This document shows, piece after piece, positions 1 to 8,876 of a stretch of DNA of 36,517 bases. The stretch covers positions 1 through 36,517 of the forward strand of contig QMXE01000004.1 in assembly GCA_003661975.1 (NCBI GenBank), written 5' to 3'. This stretch comes from Candidatus Bathyarchaeota archaeon (lineage in GTDB: Archaea > Thermoproteota > Bathyarchaeia > Bathyarchaeales > DTEX01). Below the pieces are notes generated by a model that saw only the letters and a list, made by a program, of their open reading frames with translations, did not search any database and had not been told where the DNA came from. The first letter of the stretch is position 1; the number at the start of each line of letters is the position of its first letter. The translations under genes were made by a program, and so were the position numbers.

Positions 1-319
1 AAATAATTCTCCCTTTCACTAATCGGCGGCATCCTAAGGCACATCTCACATATGTTCTGGTGTATCGCCGCGTTTTTCCTCTTATTATGTTACTTTAGAT
101 TCCTTCGTCTATTAAGGATTTTAATGCCATTCAATTATCGTGGGCCATGAGAAGATAGGGGAATCACAGCAATTCCTTCTCTAATAACCATGATCATCAT
201 CAAATGATAGGTCCGTGCGTTTAACTAGATTAATTAAGGAGCATGTTCCAAGGATGTCTTCGGCTGATTCTTCCATAATCCTCTGAATGAAAGAGGCGTC
301 ACTTAAATAATTTAAGTCC

Positions 320-661
320 TTATATGAGGAGGCTTTCGATCACCTCTCTTAACGGCTTATCGAAGAGTTCTCGGAGTTTATTCAGGACGTTTTCGCCCTT
401 CTCTGTTATCGAGTAGTACTTGATGTTTCTACGGCCCTTCCGAATCCACTCTCCCCTTATAAGGTCTTTCTCCTCAAGCTCATATAGAAGCGGATAGATT
501 ATTCCAGATGCGAACTTTAAGTCTGTAAGCCTGCAAATCTCCTTTAATATGGCATATCCGGACATCTTCTTCTGGCTCAGAAGCCAGAGTATTATGGCTC
601 TGCTTAAACCCTTAACGGTCTTCCGGAAAAGTTTCTCTTCTATATCAGACAAGCAGATCAC
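320..661 (-). CDS. PadR family winged-helix transcriptional regulator
   Basis: 113 aa; 'LWLLSQKKMSGYAILKEI...GIIYPLLYELEEKDLIRGEW...KYYSITEKGENVL' is a typical PadR wHTH pattern. Confidence 0.85.
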   Translation of the reverse strand: MICLSDIEEKLFRKTVKGLSRAIILWLLSQKKMSGYAILKEICRLTDLKFASGIIYPLLYELEEKDLIRGEWIRKGRRNIKYYSITEKGENVLNKLRELFDKPLREVIESLLI

Positions 662-729
662 CCAGCGGGCTACAAGACAAGATATTTTATTGAAAAATTT
701 AAAAATTAACCATTGCTTATGTTTGTGTT

Positions 730-749
730 TGTTTCAAGTTACTGAAACA
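730..749. promoter_or_regulatory. Inverted repeat TGTTTCA-N6-TGAAACA in the PadR/radical-SAM divergent intergenic region, possible operator
   Basis: Perfect 7-bp arms read directly; located between the PadR start (661) and the radical SAM start (1075). Confidence 0.35.
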
Positions 750-1074
750 GGTCCCGCTTATTTGGTGCATTTGAATACTCTATAATTCTCTGAAGCCCTT
801 TTCAGGCCCTATACATGTGGACATAAGCGATTTTTGTTGCTTTACTTTTTGGAATGAAAATTGGCGGTGAGAAATAAGCAATTCGATTTTTCAGCATTTT
901 GAAGGATGATCAGTAACTTCATGAAGATAGTGTAGTTAAGCATTCTAATTCGCGTAACCTATAGCAACCTAATCCTGCATGGATTAACTGATTTTCATGT
1001 GTGATGAGATTTTATAATTGGGATTATATCAAAATTTAAATGTCTTAAAAATTATAATATGGTGTGAGTTTACT

Positions 1075-2550
1075 ATGACTAAGGTGCTATTAACTGCCGA
1101 CAGAACTTTAATGAGTGATTATCATCATCATGAATTTGTCGGTTTTGGCACATGCGCTCCTCCAAATGTCATTCCGGACTGGCTCTACAGCTGGCTTTTC
1201 TTTCCGCCAATTAAAACAAAGAATGGAATTCCGGTAGCGGCGCCGTATGGACTGAGAAAAGTTGAGGCTCAGCTCATAAAGGAGGGAATCGATGTTCTAA
1301 CGGTTGATCCGGATCACTTAGATAAGTATATCGATGATGCTGAGGTTTTAGGGATCCACGTTATGGATCCATTTGGGTTAGGTCCTGCCTCAAGCACCTT
1401 TGCTGCCGTACTCAAAAAGGAACCTTTCCTCGCTAAGCATTTCCGATTGTTACTGGAAAATCCGATAATTAGAAGGGCTAAAAGGCGGGGGCTTAAAATT
1501 ATTGTTGGCGGGCCGGGTGTTTGGCAATTCAAATATAAACCGGAATTTGTTAAAGAGCATGGGATTGACTGCATAATTGATGGGGAAGCCGAGAAGGTTG
1601 TTGGAAAGATTTTTAAAGCTGCACTTAATAATGATGAGCTTCCCCAATATTATGAGGTAAGCCTGAAGGAGACTCCGAGTCTAGATGAGATACCAGACAT
1701 TGTTGCTCCATCCATAAATGGCCTGATCGAGATTGGGCGTGGATGCCCGAGGGGATGTAAATTTTGCAGTGTGACTTTGAGGCCTTTACGTTGGTATCCC
1801 TATGAGAAGATAATGCGGGAGATAAGCGTAAATTTGGAGAGCGGCTATACCGCCCATACATGCCTCCACGCTGAGGACGTTATGCTTTACGGCTCATCAA
1901 ACACAATGCCGAAAGATGAGAAGCTGATTAAGCTGCATGAATTTGTCGTTAAAAAATGTGAAGGGATGGGATGGAGCCACTGTTCACTCGCCGCCGTAGC
2001 CGCAAAGCCAAGACTCTTCGCAACCATAGCGGAGATAATTAAGCAGAAGCAACCTTGGTGGGGTGCAGAGATAGGCATAGAGACGGGCTCGCCGGAGCTG
2101 GCTAAAAAGATTATGCCAGCGAAGGCGCATCCATTCAAGCCGGAAGAGTGGCCGGATGTCGTGCGTACCGGAATGGGTTTAATGCATGATCACGGCTTGG
2201 TTCCAGCTTGCACATTAATTGTAGGCTGCCCAGAAGAGACGGAGGATGATCTTATCAAAACGATTGAACTGATGGATGATCTTAAGGATATAAAAAGCCT
2301 TATAGTTCCATTATATTTTGTGCCTATGGGAAGACTTAAAGATGAAGACTGGTTTAAATGTGAGGAGATAACTGGGCTTTACCGAGAATTGCTGGTTAAA
2401 TGTCTAAAGCATGATGTGCGATGGGTATACTCTCTTATAGACGATTCCTTTGCGGGCAGATGGTACAAGCCCTTTATAACTTTACTCTACAAACTATTTG
2501 TTAGAATAATCGAATATAGATGTAAAAAAGCTGGTGTTCCCACGAGGTGA
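1075..2550 (+). CDS. B12-binding domain radical SAM protein
   Basis: N-terminal Rossmann/B12-binding-like region, then 'GRGCPRGCKFC' (CxxxCxxC) and 'GAEIGIETGSPELAKKIM'. Start chosen at ATG 1075 (MTKVLLTADRTL), preceded by ggtgtgag, rather than TTG 1018. Confidence 0.85.
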   Translation: MTKVLLTADRTLMSDYHHHEFVGFGTCAPPNVIPDWLYSWLFFPPIKTKNGIPVAAPYGLRKVEAQLIKEGIDVLTVDPDHLDKYIDDAEVLGIHVMDPFGLGPASSTFAAVLKKEPFLAKHFRLLLENPIIRRAKRRGLKIIVGGPGVWQFKYKPEFVKEHGIDCIIDGEAEKVVGKIFKAALNNDELPQYYEVSLKETPSLDEIPDIVAPSINGLIEIGRGCPRGCKFCSVTLRPLRWYPYEKIMREISVNLESGYTAHTCLHAEDVMLYGSSNTMPKDEKLIKLHEFVVKKCEGMGWSHCSLAAVAAKPRLFATIAEIIKQKQPWWGAEIGIETGSPELAKKIMPAKAHPFKPEEWPDVVRTGMGLMHDHGLVPACTLIVGCPEETEDDLIKTIELMDDLKDIKSLIVPLYFVPMGRLKDEDWFKCEEITGLYRELLVKCLKHDVRWVYSLIDDSFAGRWYKPFITLLYKLFVRIIEYRCKKAGVPTR

Positions 2551-2556
2551 GCGTGT

Positions 2557-4089
2557 ATGCAGATTGATGAGATCGAAAATGCTTTTTTCTCAGCATTTGT
2601 AAATCCGATCTTGAGGAGAGTTGTGGGATTTCTGGATTATGACTGCCCTGAAGATGGAAATATGCTTATAAAGTCTCTTAGGGTCTTCTTGGGGCAGAAT
2701 GTTACGCTCTGCGATAGATGTAAAGCCGTTTACGAGAACTTGGCTAAGCCATTATATGAGATAGGCAGCAAGCTTCTGCGGGTCGATAAAGGCTTTATGA
2801 GGCATCAGTTTCTTGAAGATCAGTATGGCGAAGCTTGGCTTCGCGGATTCGCGCTTATGATGAGGGGAGTTAAAAAGTATGGCATTAAGATTCCATTTGT
2901 ACCTGCAGCTCCATTCCTAATAGTCTGGAACTACACTTACAAGTGCAATCTTAAATGTAAACACTGCTATGAGAATGCTGGAAGAAGCAGAAAATATGAG
3001 CTATCAACGGATGAAGCAAAACAAGCGATAGATATTCTCTCGAGGCTTGCGGGAGTCGGGCTTCCCGCCTTATCCTTCAGTGGGGGAGAGCCCCTTGCAA
3101 GAGAGGACTTCTTTGATATTGTATCCTACGCTAAGAAGAGAATTCCCTACCTTAGCTTAGCAAGCAACGGGACATTAATAACGAAGGATAATGCAAAGGG
3201 GCTCAGAGATGCAGGGATTGATTATGTTGAGATAAGTCTTGACGGCGCTTCAGCCGCAACGCATGACTGGTTCCGTGGAATTCCAGGAGCATTTGAAAGG
3301 ACAATGGAGGGGATAAAAAACTGCATTGAGGAGGGAATTGACACATGCATAGCAACAGTTGTTCATAGGCAGAACCTTGCTGAAATTGAAAAGATTTTGA
3401 ATTTGGCTGATGAGCTCGGCGTGAGGTTCATGCACTTCAATTATATTCCGACTGGAAGGGCGAAGGCCCATCTGGAATTGGATTTAACGCCGAAGGAGAG
3501 GCTTCACGTCCTACATTTGATAGGAAATAAGATAATCGATTTGTATTTGCGATCCAAAGAGGAAGAATTGAAGTTTGGAAAGTCAAATGTGAAGGTTGAC
3601 CGTTTCTTCAGCACCTGCCCACAATACGCTAGCATAACTAAGGAGCTCTCACATGAGAAGGGTGAGACATTCATGGTTGAAGCACACTACGCCGCAAAGA
3701 AGGGTGTGGAAAACGTAGCGAACTTCCTTGGCGGATGCGGTGCTGGAAGGCTCTACTGCGCGATAGAGCCGAATGGAGATATAAAGCCATGCGTATTCTT
3801 CCCAACAAACGAGGAGACAGTTCTTGGAAATATCCTAAAGGATGACTTTGAAGAGATATGGGATAATCATCCGCTACTATGGAAGCTTCGAATAAGAGAA
3901 AAACTGAAGACGTATGAGGTGAATGGCAAAATTGTCGGCTGCGGCGCATGTCCAGACAAGTACATCTGCGGAGGCTGCCGTGCAAGAGCCTACAGCTACT
4001 TCAACGGAGACGTAACAGCCCCAGACATAGGATGCATAAGAAACGAGGAACTATGGAACCTAATAATCAACGTCAAAGCTAATGAATAG
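2557..4089 (+). CDS. Radical SAM protein with C-terminal SPASM-like auxiliary Fe-S cluster region
   Basis: 'CNLKCKHC' core motif, 'SFSGGEPL', C-terminal 'CGAGRLYCAIEPNGDIKPCVF...CGACPDKYICGGCRARAY'. Starts 6 bp after the upstream radical SAM stop. Confidence 0.9.
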   Translation: MQIDEIENAFFSAFVNPILRRVVGFLDYDCPEDGNMLIKSLRVFLGQNVTLCDRCKAVYENLAKPLYEIGSKLLRVDKGFMRHQFLEDQYGEAWLRGFALMMRGVKKYGIKIPFVPAAPFLIVWNYTYKCNLKCKHCYENAGRSRKYELSTDEAKQAIDILSRLAGVGLPALSFSGGEPLAREDFFDIVSYAKKRIPYLSLASNGTLITKDNAKGLRDAGIDYVEISLDGASAATHDWFRGIPGAFERTMEGIKNCIEEGIDTCIATVVHRQNLAEIEKILNLADELGVRFMHFNYIPTGRAKAHLELDLTPKERLHVLHLIGNKIIDLYLRSKEEELKFGKSNVKVDRFFSTCPQYASITKELSHEKGETFMVEAHYAAKKGVENVANFLGGCGAGRLYCAIEPNGDIKPCVFFPTNEETVLGNILKDDFEEIWDNHPLLWKLRIREKLKTYEVNGKIVGCGACPDKYICGGCRARAYSYFNGDVTAPDIGCIRNEELWNLIINVKANE

Positions 4090-4121
4090 TCCTTACAAGG
4101 AGACCATGAATTTTTACAAAA

Positions 4122-4155
4122 TTTTCTCAGTAATTGAGAAAAAATTTAAATAATT
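4122..4155 (+). promoter_or_regulatory. Inverted repeat TTTTCTCA-N5-TGAGAAAA adjoining a TATA-like AAATTTAAATA upstream of the ATPase gene
   Basis: Perfect 8-bp arms (4122-4142) plus an AT-rich TATA-like box about 25-30 bp before ATG 4175, compatible with a leaderless transcript. Confidence 0.4.
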
Positions 4156-4174
4156 TTTCTTCATAAGTGTACTT

Positions 4175-5455
4175 ATGCAGCCATCTCTTATTAGAGACTA
4201 TATTATTGAGTGGAGCAGAAAGGATCTTCCTAGGGGTATCGATAGGGAGCTCCGGGTTCCATTCAGGAAGGACAAGATTGTCTCGATTATAGGGCCTAGA
4301 AGGGCTGGTAAGACCTACTATTTCTATCAGCTAATGCAGAGGAATAGAGAAAACTCGCTTTATCTAAACTTTGAAGATACAAGACTGATCGATGTGGACT
4401 TTAGGGAGATAAGGAGCTTACTGAGGATTTACATAGAGACTTCAGGTAGGGTTCCGGAGAATATCTTTTTCGATGAGGTTCAGAATGTAAGGAGATGGGA
4501 GATAGCGTTAAGGGAGCTTTTGGATCTGCGGCAATATAATATTTTTGTAACGGGCTCCTCTTCAAGGCTCCTGAGCAGAGAGATAGCCACGCAGCTTAGG
4601 GGAAGAACCTTCTCTTATCTGCTTCTGCCATTCAGCTTCAGGGAGTTCTTGATGGCGAAAAAATTCCTTGTTAAGAAGCATCTAACATTGGATGAAGCTG
4701 CCCACATAAAGGGTCTTTTGAGGGATTATCTCGAGTTCGGAGGCTTCCCAGAAGTCGTATTTGAGGAGGTAGAGAAGGAGAGGATACTGAAGGAATATTT
4801 TGAAATGATTCTTTTTAGGGATATAGTTGAGAGGCATCATCTTAGAAACATAAGTCTCGCAAGATTTCTACTCTCATTCTTCCTACAAAACTTCTCGGGA
4901 GAGTTCAGCGTGAACAGGATTTCGAAGGCTCTTGGGCACAGAAAGTTCGGGAAAAACACGCTTTACAGCTATGTTGATAAGGTTCAGGACTCCGTGGCCG
5001 TTTTTTTCCTCAACAGGTTCTCTTTCAAAGTCTATCAGAGGGAAAGATGGCCGAAAAAGGTTTATTTATGCGATTTAGGCTTGGCTAGAATCATGAGGTT
5101 TTCTGAGGATATAGGGAAAAAGATGGAAAACGTCGTCTTTTTAGAGTTGCTGAGACAGACGAATAAGAGGCCGCTGCTTGAAATATATTACTGGAAAAAT
5201 ACTCGTGGTGCGGAAGTAGACTTTCTACTCAAGGAAGGGGTGAGGATTGAAGAGCTAATACAAGTAACATATGCGTCTGGAAGGGATGAAATCGCGAATA
5301 GGGAGATTAAATCTTTAATAGATGCATCAAAAGAAACTCGATGTGATAATCTTCAAGTGATCACATGGGACTACGAGGACGAACTCGAAATTAAGGGTAA
5401 AAAAGTCAAATTCACTCCAGTCTGGAAATGGCTACTATCAAAGCATCTCAGTTAA
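4175..5455 (+). CDS. AAA+ ATPase with C-terminal DUF4143-like domain
   Basis: Walker A 'GPRRAGKTYY', Walker B 'ENIFFDEVQNV', 'VTGSSSRLLSREIATQLRGR', C-terminal 'YYWKNTRGAEVDFLL'. Confidence 0.9.
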   Translation: MQPSLIRDYIIEWSRKDLPRGIDRELRVPFRKDKIVSIIGPRRAGKTYYFYQLMQRNRENSLYLNFEDTRLIDVDFREIRSLLRIYIETSGRVPENIFFDEVQNVRRWEIALRELLDLRQYNIFVTGSSSRLLSREIATQLRGRTFSYLLLPFSFREFLMAKKFLVKKHLTLDEAAHIKGLLRDYLEFGGFPEVVFEEVEKERILKEYFEMILFRDIVERHHLRNISLARFLLSFFLQNFSGEFSVNRISKALGHRKFGKNTLYSYVDKVQDSVAVFFLNRFSFKVYQRERWPKKVYLCDLGLARIMRFSEDIGKKMENVVFLELLRQTNKRPLLEIYYWKNTRGAEVDFLLKEGVRIEELIQVTYASGRDEIANREIKSLIDASKETRCDNLQVITWDYEDELEIKGKKVKFTPVWKWLLSKHLS

Positions 5456-5572
5456 GTTAAAGACTTTAATATCGACGGTTACATGACGCCATTTACAATG
5501 CATAGACCTAAAGACCAGCCTCAACATTCTTATTTATGGGGGAGTATAAGCATCATTAAAGGGGTGTAATCT

Positions 5573-6709
5573 TTGAATAGGGTTGATGTAAGAGTTGATC
5601 CAAGAATTGAACTATTATCTGTAGTGCAAATGTTTACTTCATGGAAGGATGTTGTAATTGTAAAGAGAGATTATGAATATAAAAAAGAAGTATTGGAATG
5701 GTTCAGGTCCTATGAAAATCATAGAGTTGTTGAACTTTGTGAATGCTTGAGAGATCTTGAATGCGCGTGTATGCTAACAGGCTTTATGGTTCACGTGACA
5801 GAACCACCAGAACTTAAATTTGCAGAGAGATTAGACCTCAACACAATTTATACTTTTACATGGTTTATTTGTAGCAAATTAGGAAGATGGTTTAACAAGT
5901 ACTTTGGCAAGAGTGAGACTATAAAACTTTACGGTATCAATCGGAACAGATATGCATTTCTTCCCGGGCTTAAAGCCCGTGCAGAGGAGGAACTTATTTT
6001 ATTGGGAGAACTTATGGCCAAGAGGGTGCTTAATGAGTTCATCGAATATCTCAGAGATTTTGTATACAAGTCTAATTTTATGGAGTTCTTCAATATGCAT
6101 AAAGGCTTTTATGAATCTATTGTTGAAAAGAGCAAATTGAGGTATACCGTCCCTAAGATGATAGGTTATCTTGAAGATTTCTTCAAGAAATATGAAGAAG
6201 ATGCTAGCATAATCCTCTGTCCACTATATAGTTCATTCGGCTTTGGGCATAAACTCGATAATAAAGTTTTTGTATTTGTTGGATCAAGAAGGATAGATAA
6301 TGATTTTCCTATATTTGAAGGCGTAGAAGATCTCATATTGGATGAGCTAAGTAGAGGTAGAATTGTGAGCATACTCTGTGAAAAATATTTTGATGAAATT
6401 ATGGAGTACTCTCACTTATTTGAGCGTCTAGGAGATTACGTAAAGTCTACACACGGATCATGGATTCAAGCTCTTAATGTTCACTTAGCCACTGCAATAG
6501 AAGCTCTCATAAAGTATCACTATATGCACGCTTCTAAAGAAGAAATAGCCTCTTATCTCGATTGGAGGAATAGAATGGGCTTTATATTCATTGAAGACTT
6601 TTATAAATTGTTGAATGAATATGCTGAGAATAAAGATGAGTACAGCAGTTTTGAAGAATTCTTTCCTAAAATTATTAAATTGTTAAAAAATCTTGCCGAA
6701 TCAATATGA
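5573..6709 (+). CDS. DUF4932-like protein (metalloprotease-related family) with degenerate active-site motif
   Basis: N-terminal 'VDPRIELLSVVQMF...YKKEVLEWFRSYENHRVVEL' and C-terminal 'GFIFIEDFYKLLNEYAENKDEYSSFEEFFPKIIKLL' resemble DUF4932 from memory. TTG start at 5573. Confidence 0.6.
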   Translation: MNRVDVRVDPRIELLSVVQMFTSWKDVVIVKRDYEYKKEVLEWFRSYENHRVVELCECLRDLECACMLTGFMVHVTEPPELKFAERLDLNTIYTFTWFICSKLGRWFNKYFGKSETIKLYGINRNRYAFLPGLKARAEEELILLGELMAKRVLNEFIEYLRDFVYKSNFMEFFNMHKGFYESIVEKSKLRYTVPKMIGYLEDFFKKYEEDASIILCPLYSSFGFGHKLDNKVFVFVGSRRIDNDFPIFEGVEDLILDELSRGRIVSILCEKYFDEIMEYSHLFERLGDYVKSTHGSWIQALNVHLATAIEALIKYHYMHASKEEIASYLDWRNRMGFIFIEDFYKLLNEYAENKDEYSSFEEFFPKIIKLLKNLAESI

Positions 6710-6870
6710 AATTTAGCAAAGAATTTTAAATTCAGAAACTTTCATATCTACTTCCCATGATTTTTCATCTTCTACCATTGTTGCAAAATGTTTTGTTATG
6801 CTTTCAAGAAGGCTCGGACGTGAAGGAGTTTCTTGCTGGATAAACCTCATGGGTTCACATCTAAGGGGAA

Positions 6871-7200
6871 GGGCTTAACAGAGCAGAACAAGAGCCGCCC
6901 ACTATACGGGAGAAGGCTGAAGGGCAGAAATGTCCTCAGAACTACATTCTACGGGAAGTGTCATGTGAAATTGTGCATGCCGTGCACAGGGAAGACGAGA
7001 AAAAGGCAGTTGAAGCGTACGGTCGACTGCTGAACAGGATAGAGGAGCTAAACAATATTGTCATTTAGAGATCGGCTTAAGAGATCGCCGAAGCCGCAAG
7101 CGCCACTGTAGACCAGCTCCTAAAAGCGGCGAGAAAGCTTCGCATCCTCGAAATCCTAGCCGTAAAGGGAAGGTCAGTCGCGAAAAAGCGGGAACTGACG
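6871..7200 (+). pseudogene. Decayed coding region; one part reads like a translin-family fragment
   Basis: Frame 6871-7068 reads 'GEGLNRAEQEPPTIREKAEGQKCPQNYILREVSCEIVHAVHREDEKKAVEAYGRLLNRIEELNNIVI*' without a good start. Another open frame follows: 'EIAEAASATVDQLLKAARKLRILEILAVKGRSVAKKRELTCSH*'. Confidence 0.3.
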
Positions 7201-7395
7201 TGTTCTCACTAGAGGAGCGTAAGAAAAAACTTCAAAATCGATATATGCAAGTGGGCTAATTCTCAGATCACATCTACTGGTTGCGAGTTGAGCATCCATA
7301 GAATTTTTTCTGCATGGTGTGTCCACGAGAAAAATTTTCTTTATAAAGTTTATTTATATAGTGGCTTGTTTGGGTCCATCTGGTCTGCGCGGTTG

Positions 7396-7731
7396 TTATG
7401 TAATCTTTCGTTTTGTTATAAGAAATATTATTGTGGCTGAGGCTAATCCGATGATTGCTATGGCTGCGGCCTTTGGGATGGAGTTGATCAGTCTTGAGGT
7501 TATCGTTTCGGTTCTTCTCTCTGCGGAGCTCTCTAATTCCCCCTTCAATTCTGGTTTGGGCACGCTCTTTTCCTTCTTCTCCTGTAAACTCTTCACTGAC
7601 TCGCTGAATTTTCGCATCTCTCCTGTAGGCTTGACTGGATGATGATCCTGCATTATCAGCATTGGGATGATCATCATTCCAATCCCGAGCATTACGGCAA
7701 GCGCGACATATACTATTTGCTTGATCATCAA
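7396..7731 (-). CDS. Small membrane protein, one TM helix at each end with a charged middle
   Basis: 111 aa; N-terminal 'IVYVALAVMLGIGMMIIPMLIM', C-terminal 'AAAIAIIGLASATIIFLI'. Confidence 0.55.
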   Translation of the reverse strand: MMIKQIVYVALAVMLGIGMMIIPMLIMQDHHPVKPTGEMRKFSESVKSLQEKKEKSVPKPELKGELESSAERRTETITSRLINSIPKAAAIAIIGLASATIIFLITKRKIT

Positions 7732-7867
7732 CTCTCCTTCCCGCAGATCCGCACTATATTACTTGGAGAAAACTGTTAATATGTCTACGTTTTAGAACAC
7801 TGCCTAGCAGAATTATTTAGGGGTATCTTTTATCTTGAGAATGCAAAGATATTTCTGTTGATGGGGA

Positions 7868-8836
7868 ATGGAGAGGTTAGCCGTAGGAGTCGATGTTGGA
7901 GGAACGAATATCCGCGTTGCTCTTGGGGATGAAAGGGGAAGGATCATAGCGAGGATCTCGGAGAGGACGGAGAAGCATAGGGGGCCTGAGGGCATTAGCA
8001 GGCAGATTGCACGGAATATCCGTAGCCTGATTGAGAGAATTGGGGGAAAGAAGATTGAGGGGATAGGCATAGGCTCAGCTGGCCCCCTAGACCTTAAGAG
8101 GGGCGGATTAATGAAGCCAACGAATATCCCATACGACTTCGTTCCACTCGTAGAGCCGTTGAGGGAGGAGTTTGATCTCCCAGTATACCTCCTAAATGAC
8201 TGTTCAGTAGCTGTTGTCGGCGAGAGGTTCTTCGGAGCCGGAAAGGAGCATGAGAATCTTGCTTACATCACATTGAGCACCGGAATAGGCGGAGGCATCT
8301 ATGTTGATGGGCATCTCCTCATCGGGAAGGATGGAAACGCAACTGAGATCGGGCACTTCACAATAGACTGTGAGGGGAGACTCTTATGCGGCTGTGGGAA
8401 GAGGGGGCATTGGGAGGCATACTGCTCCGGAAATGGAATACCAAACTACGTTAAATTGCTCCTCTCAGAGGAAGATCCCGAAGAGGTCAAAGATTCCCTC
8501 CTGATGCGTAAAATTAATGGCAATCTAAATTTGCTGACCGCAAAGATATTATATGACTGCGCAAAGGCAGGAGATCCCCTATCACTAAAGCTCACAGATA
8601 GAATCGGCGTTCTAAACGCTATAGGCTTCGCGTGTGTAATCGACGCCTACGATCCATCATTAATAACCGTCGGGGGCTCAATAGCCCTAAGAAACGAAAG
8701 TCTAGTCCTATCGCCGATAAGGAAATACGTTGGAGAGCATGCTCGAAACCGAGTTCCAGAGATAAGGATCACGCCGCTCGGAGATGACGTTGTGCTCTAC
8801 GGAGCCATAGCCATGGTCTTCCACCCAATAGAATAG
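7868..8836 (+). CDS. ROK family sugar kinase (glucokinase-like)
   Basis: 'GVDVGGTNIRVALGD', 'LSTGIGGGIYVDG', ROK Zn motif 'CEGRLLCGCGKRGHWEAYCSG'. Confidence 0.93.
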   Translation: MERLAVGVDVGGTNIRVALGDERGRIIARISERTEKHRGPEGISRQIARNIRSLIERIGGKKIEGIGIGSAGPLDLKRGGLMKPTNIPYDFVPLVEPLREEFDLPVYLLNDCSVAVVGERFFGAGKEHENLAYITLSTGIGGGIYVDGHLLIGKDGNATEIGHFTIDCEGRLLCGCGKRGHWEAYCSGNGIPNYVKLLLSEEDPEEVKDSLLMRKINGNLNLLTAKILYDCAKAGDPLSLKLTDRIGVLNAIGFACVIDAYDPSLITVGGSIALRNESLVLSPIRKYVGEHARNRVPEIRITPLGDDVVLYGAIAMVFHPIE

Positions 8837-8876
8837 GGAGGGGATCATAAGGACTTACGACAATCATTGGGGATAG

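Noticed and set aside
1-120. Open-looking minus-strand segment at the left edge ('...NAAIHQNICEMCLRMPPISERENY')
   Set aside because: Too short, cut by the edge, and no family recognised; cannot be called a gene.
549-785. Plus-strand 78-aa ORF overlapping padR
   Set aside because: Antisense to a clear PadR gene; sequence is not protein-like.
2557-4089. Idea that the second radical SAM is tetraether synthase (Tes)
   Set aside because: Lacks the CxxxCGLC...H-type N-terminal signature I associate with Tes; SPASM-like layout fits better.
1075-4089. RiPP biosynthesis cluster
   Set aside because: No small Cys- or Gly-rich precursor ORF, peptidase or exporter is visible next to the radical SAM genes.
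7319-7642. 107-aa plus-strand ORF
   Set aside because: Opposes the two-TM small membrane protein, whose frame looks more natural; not certain, but weaker.
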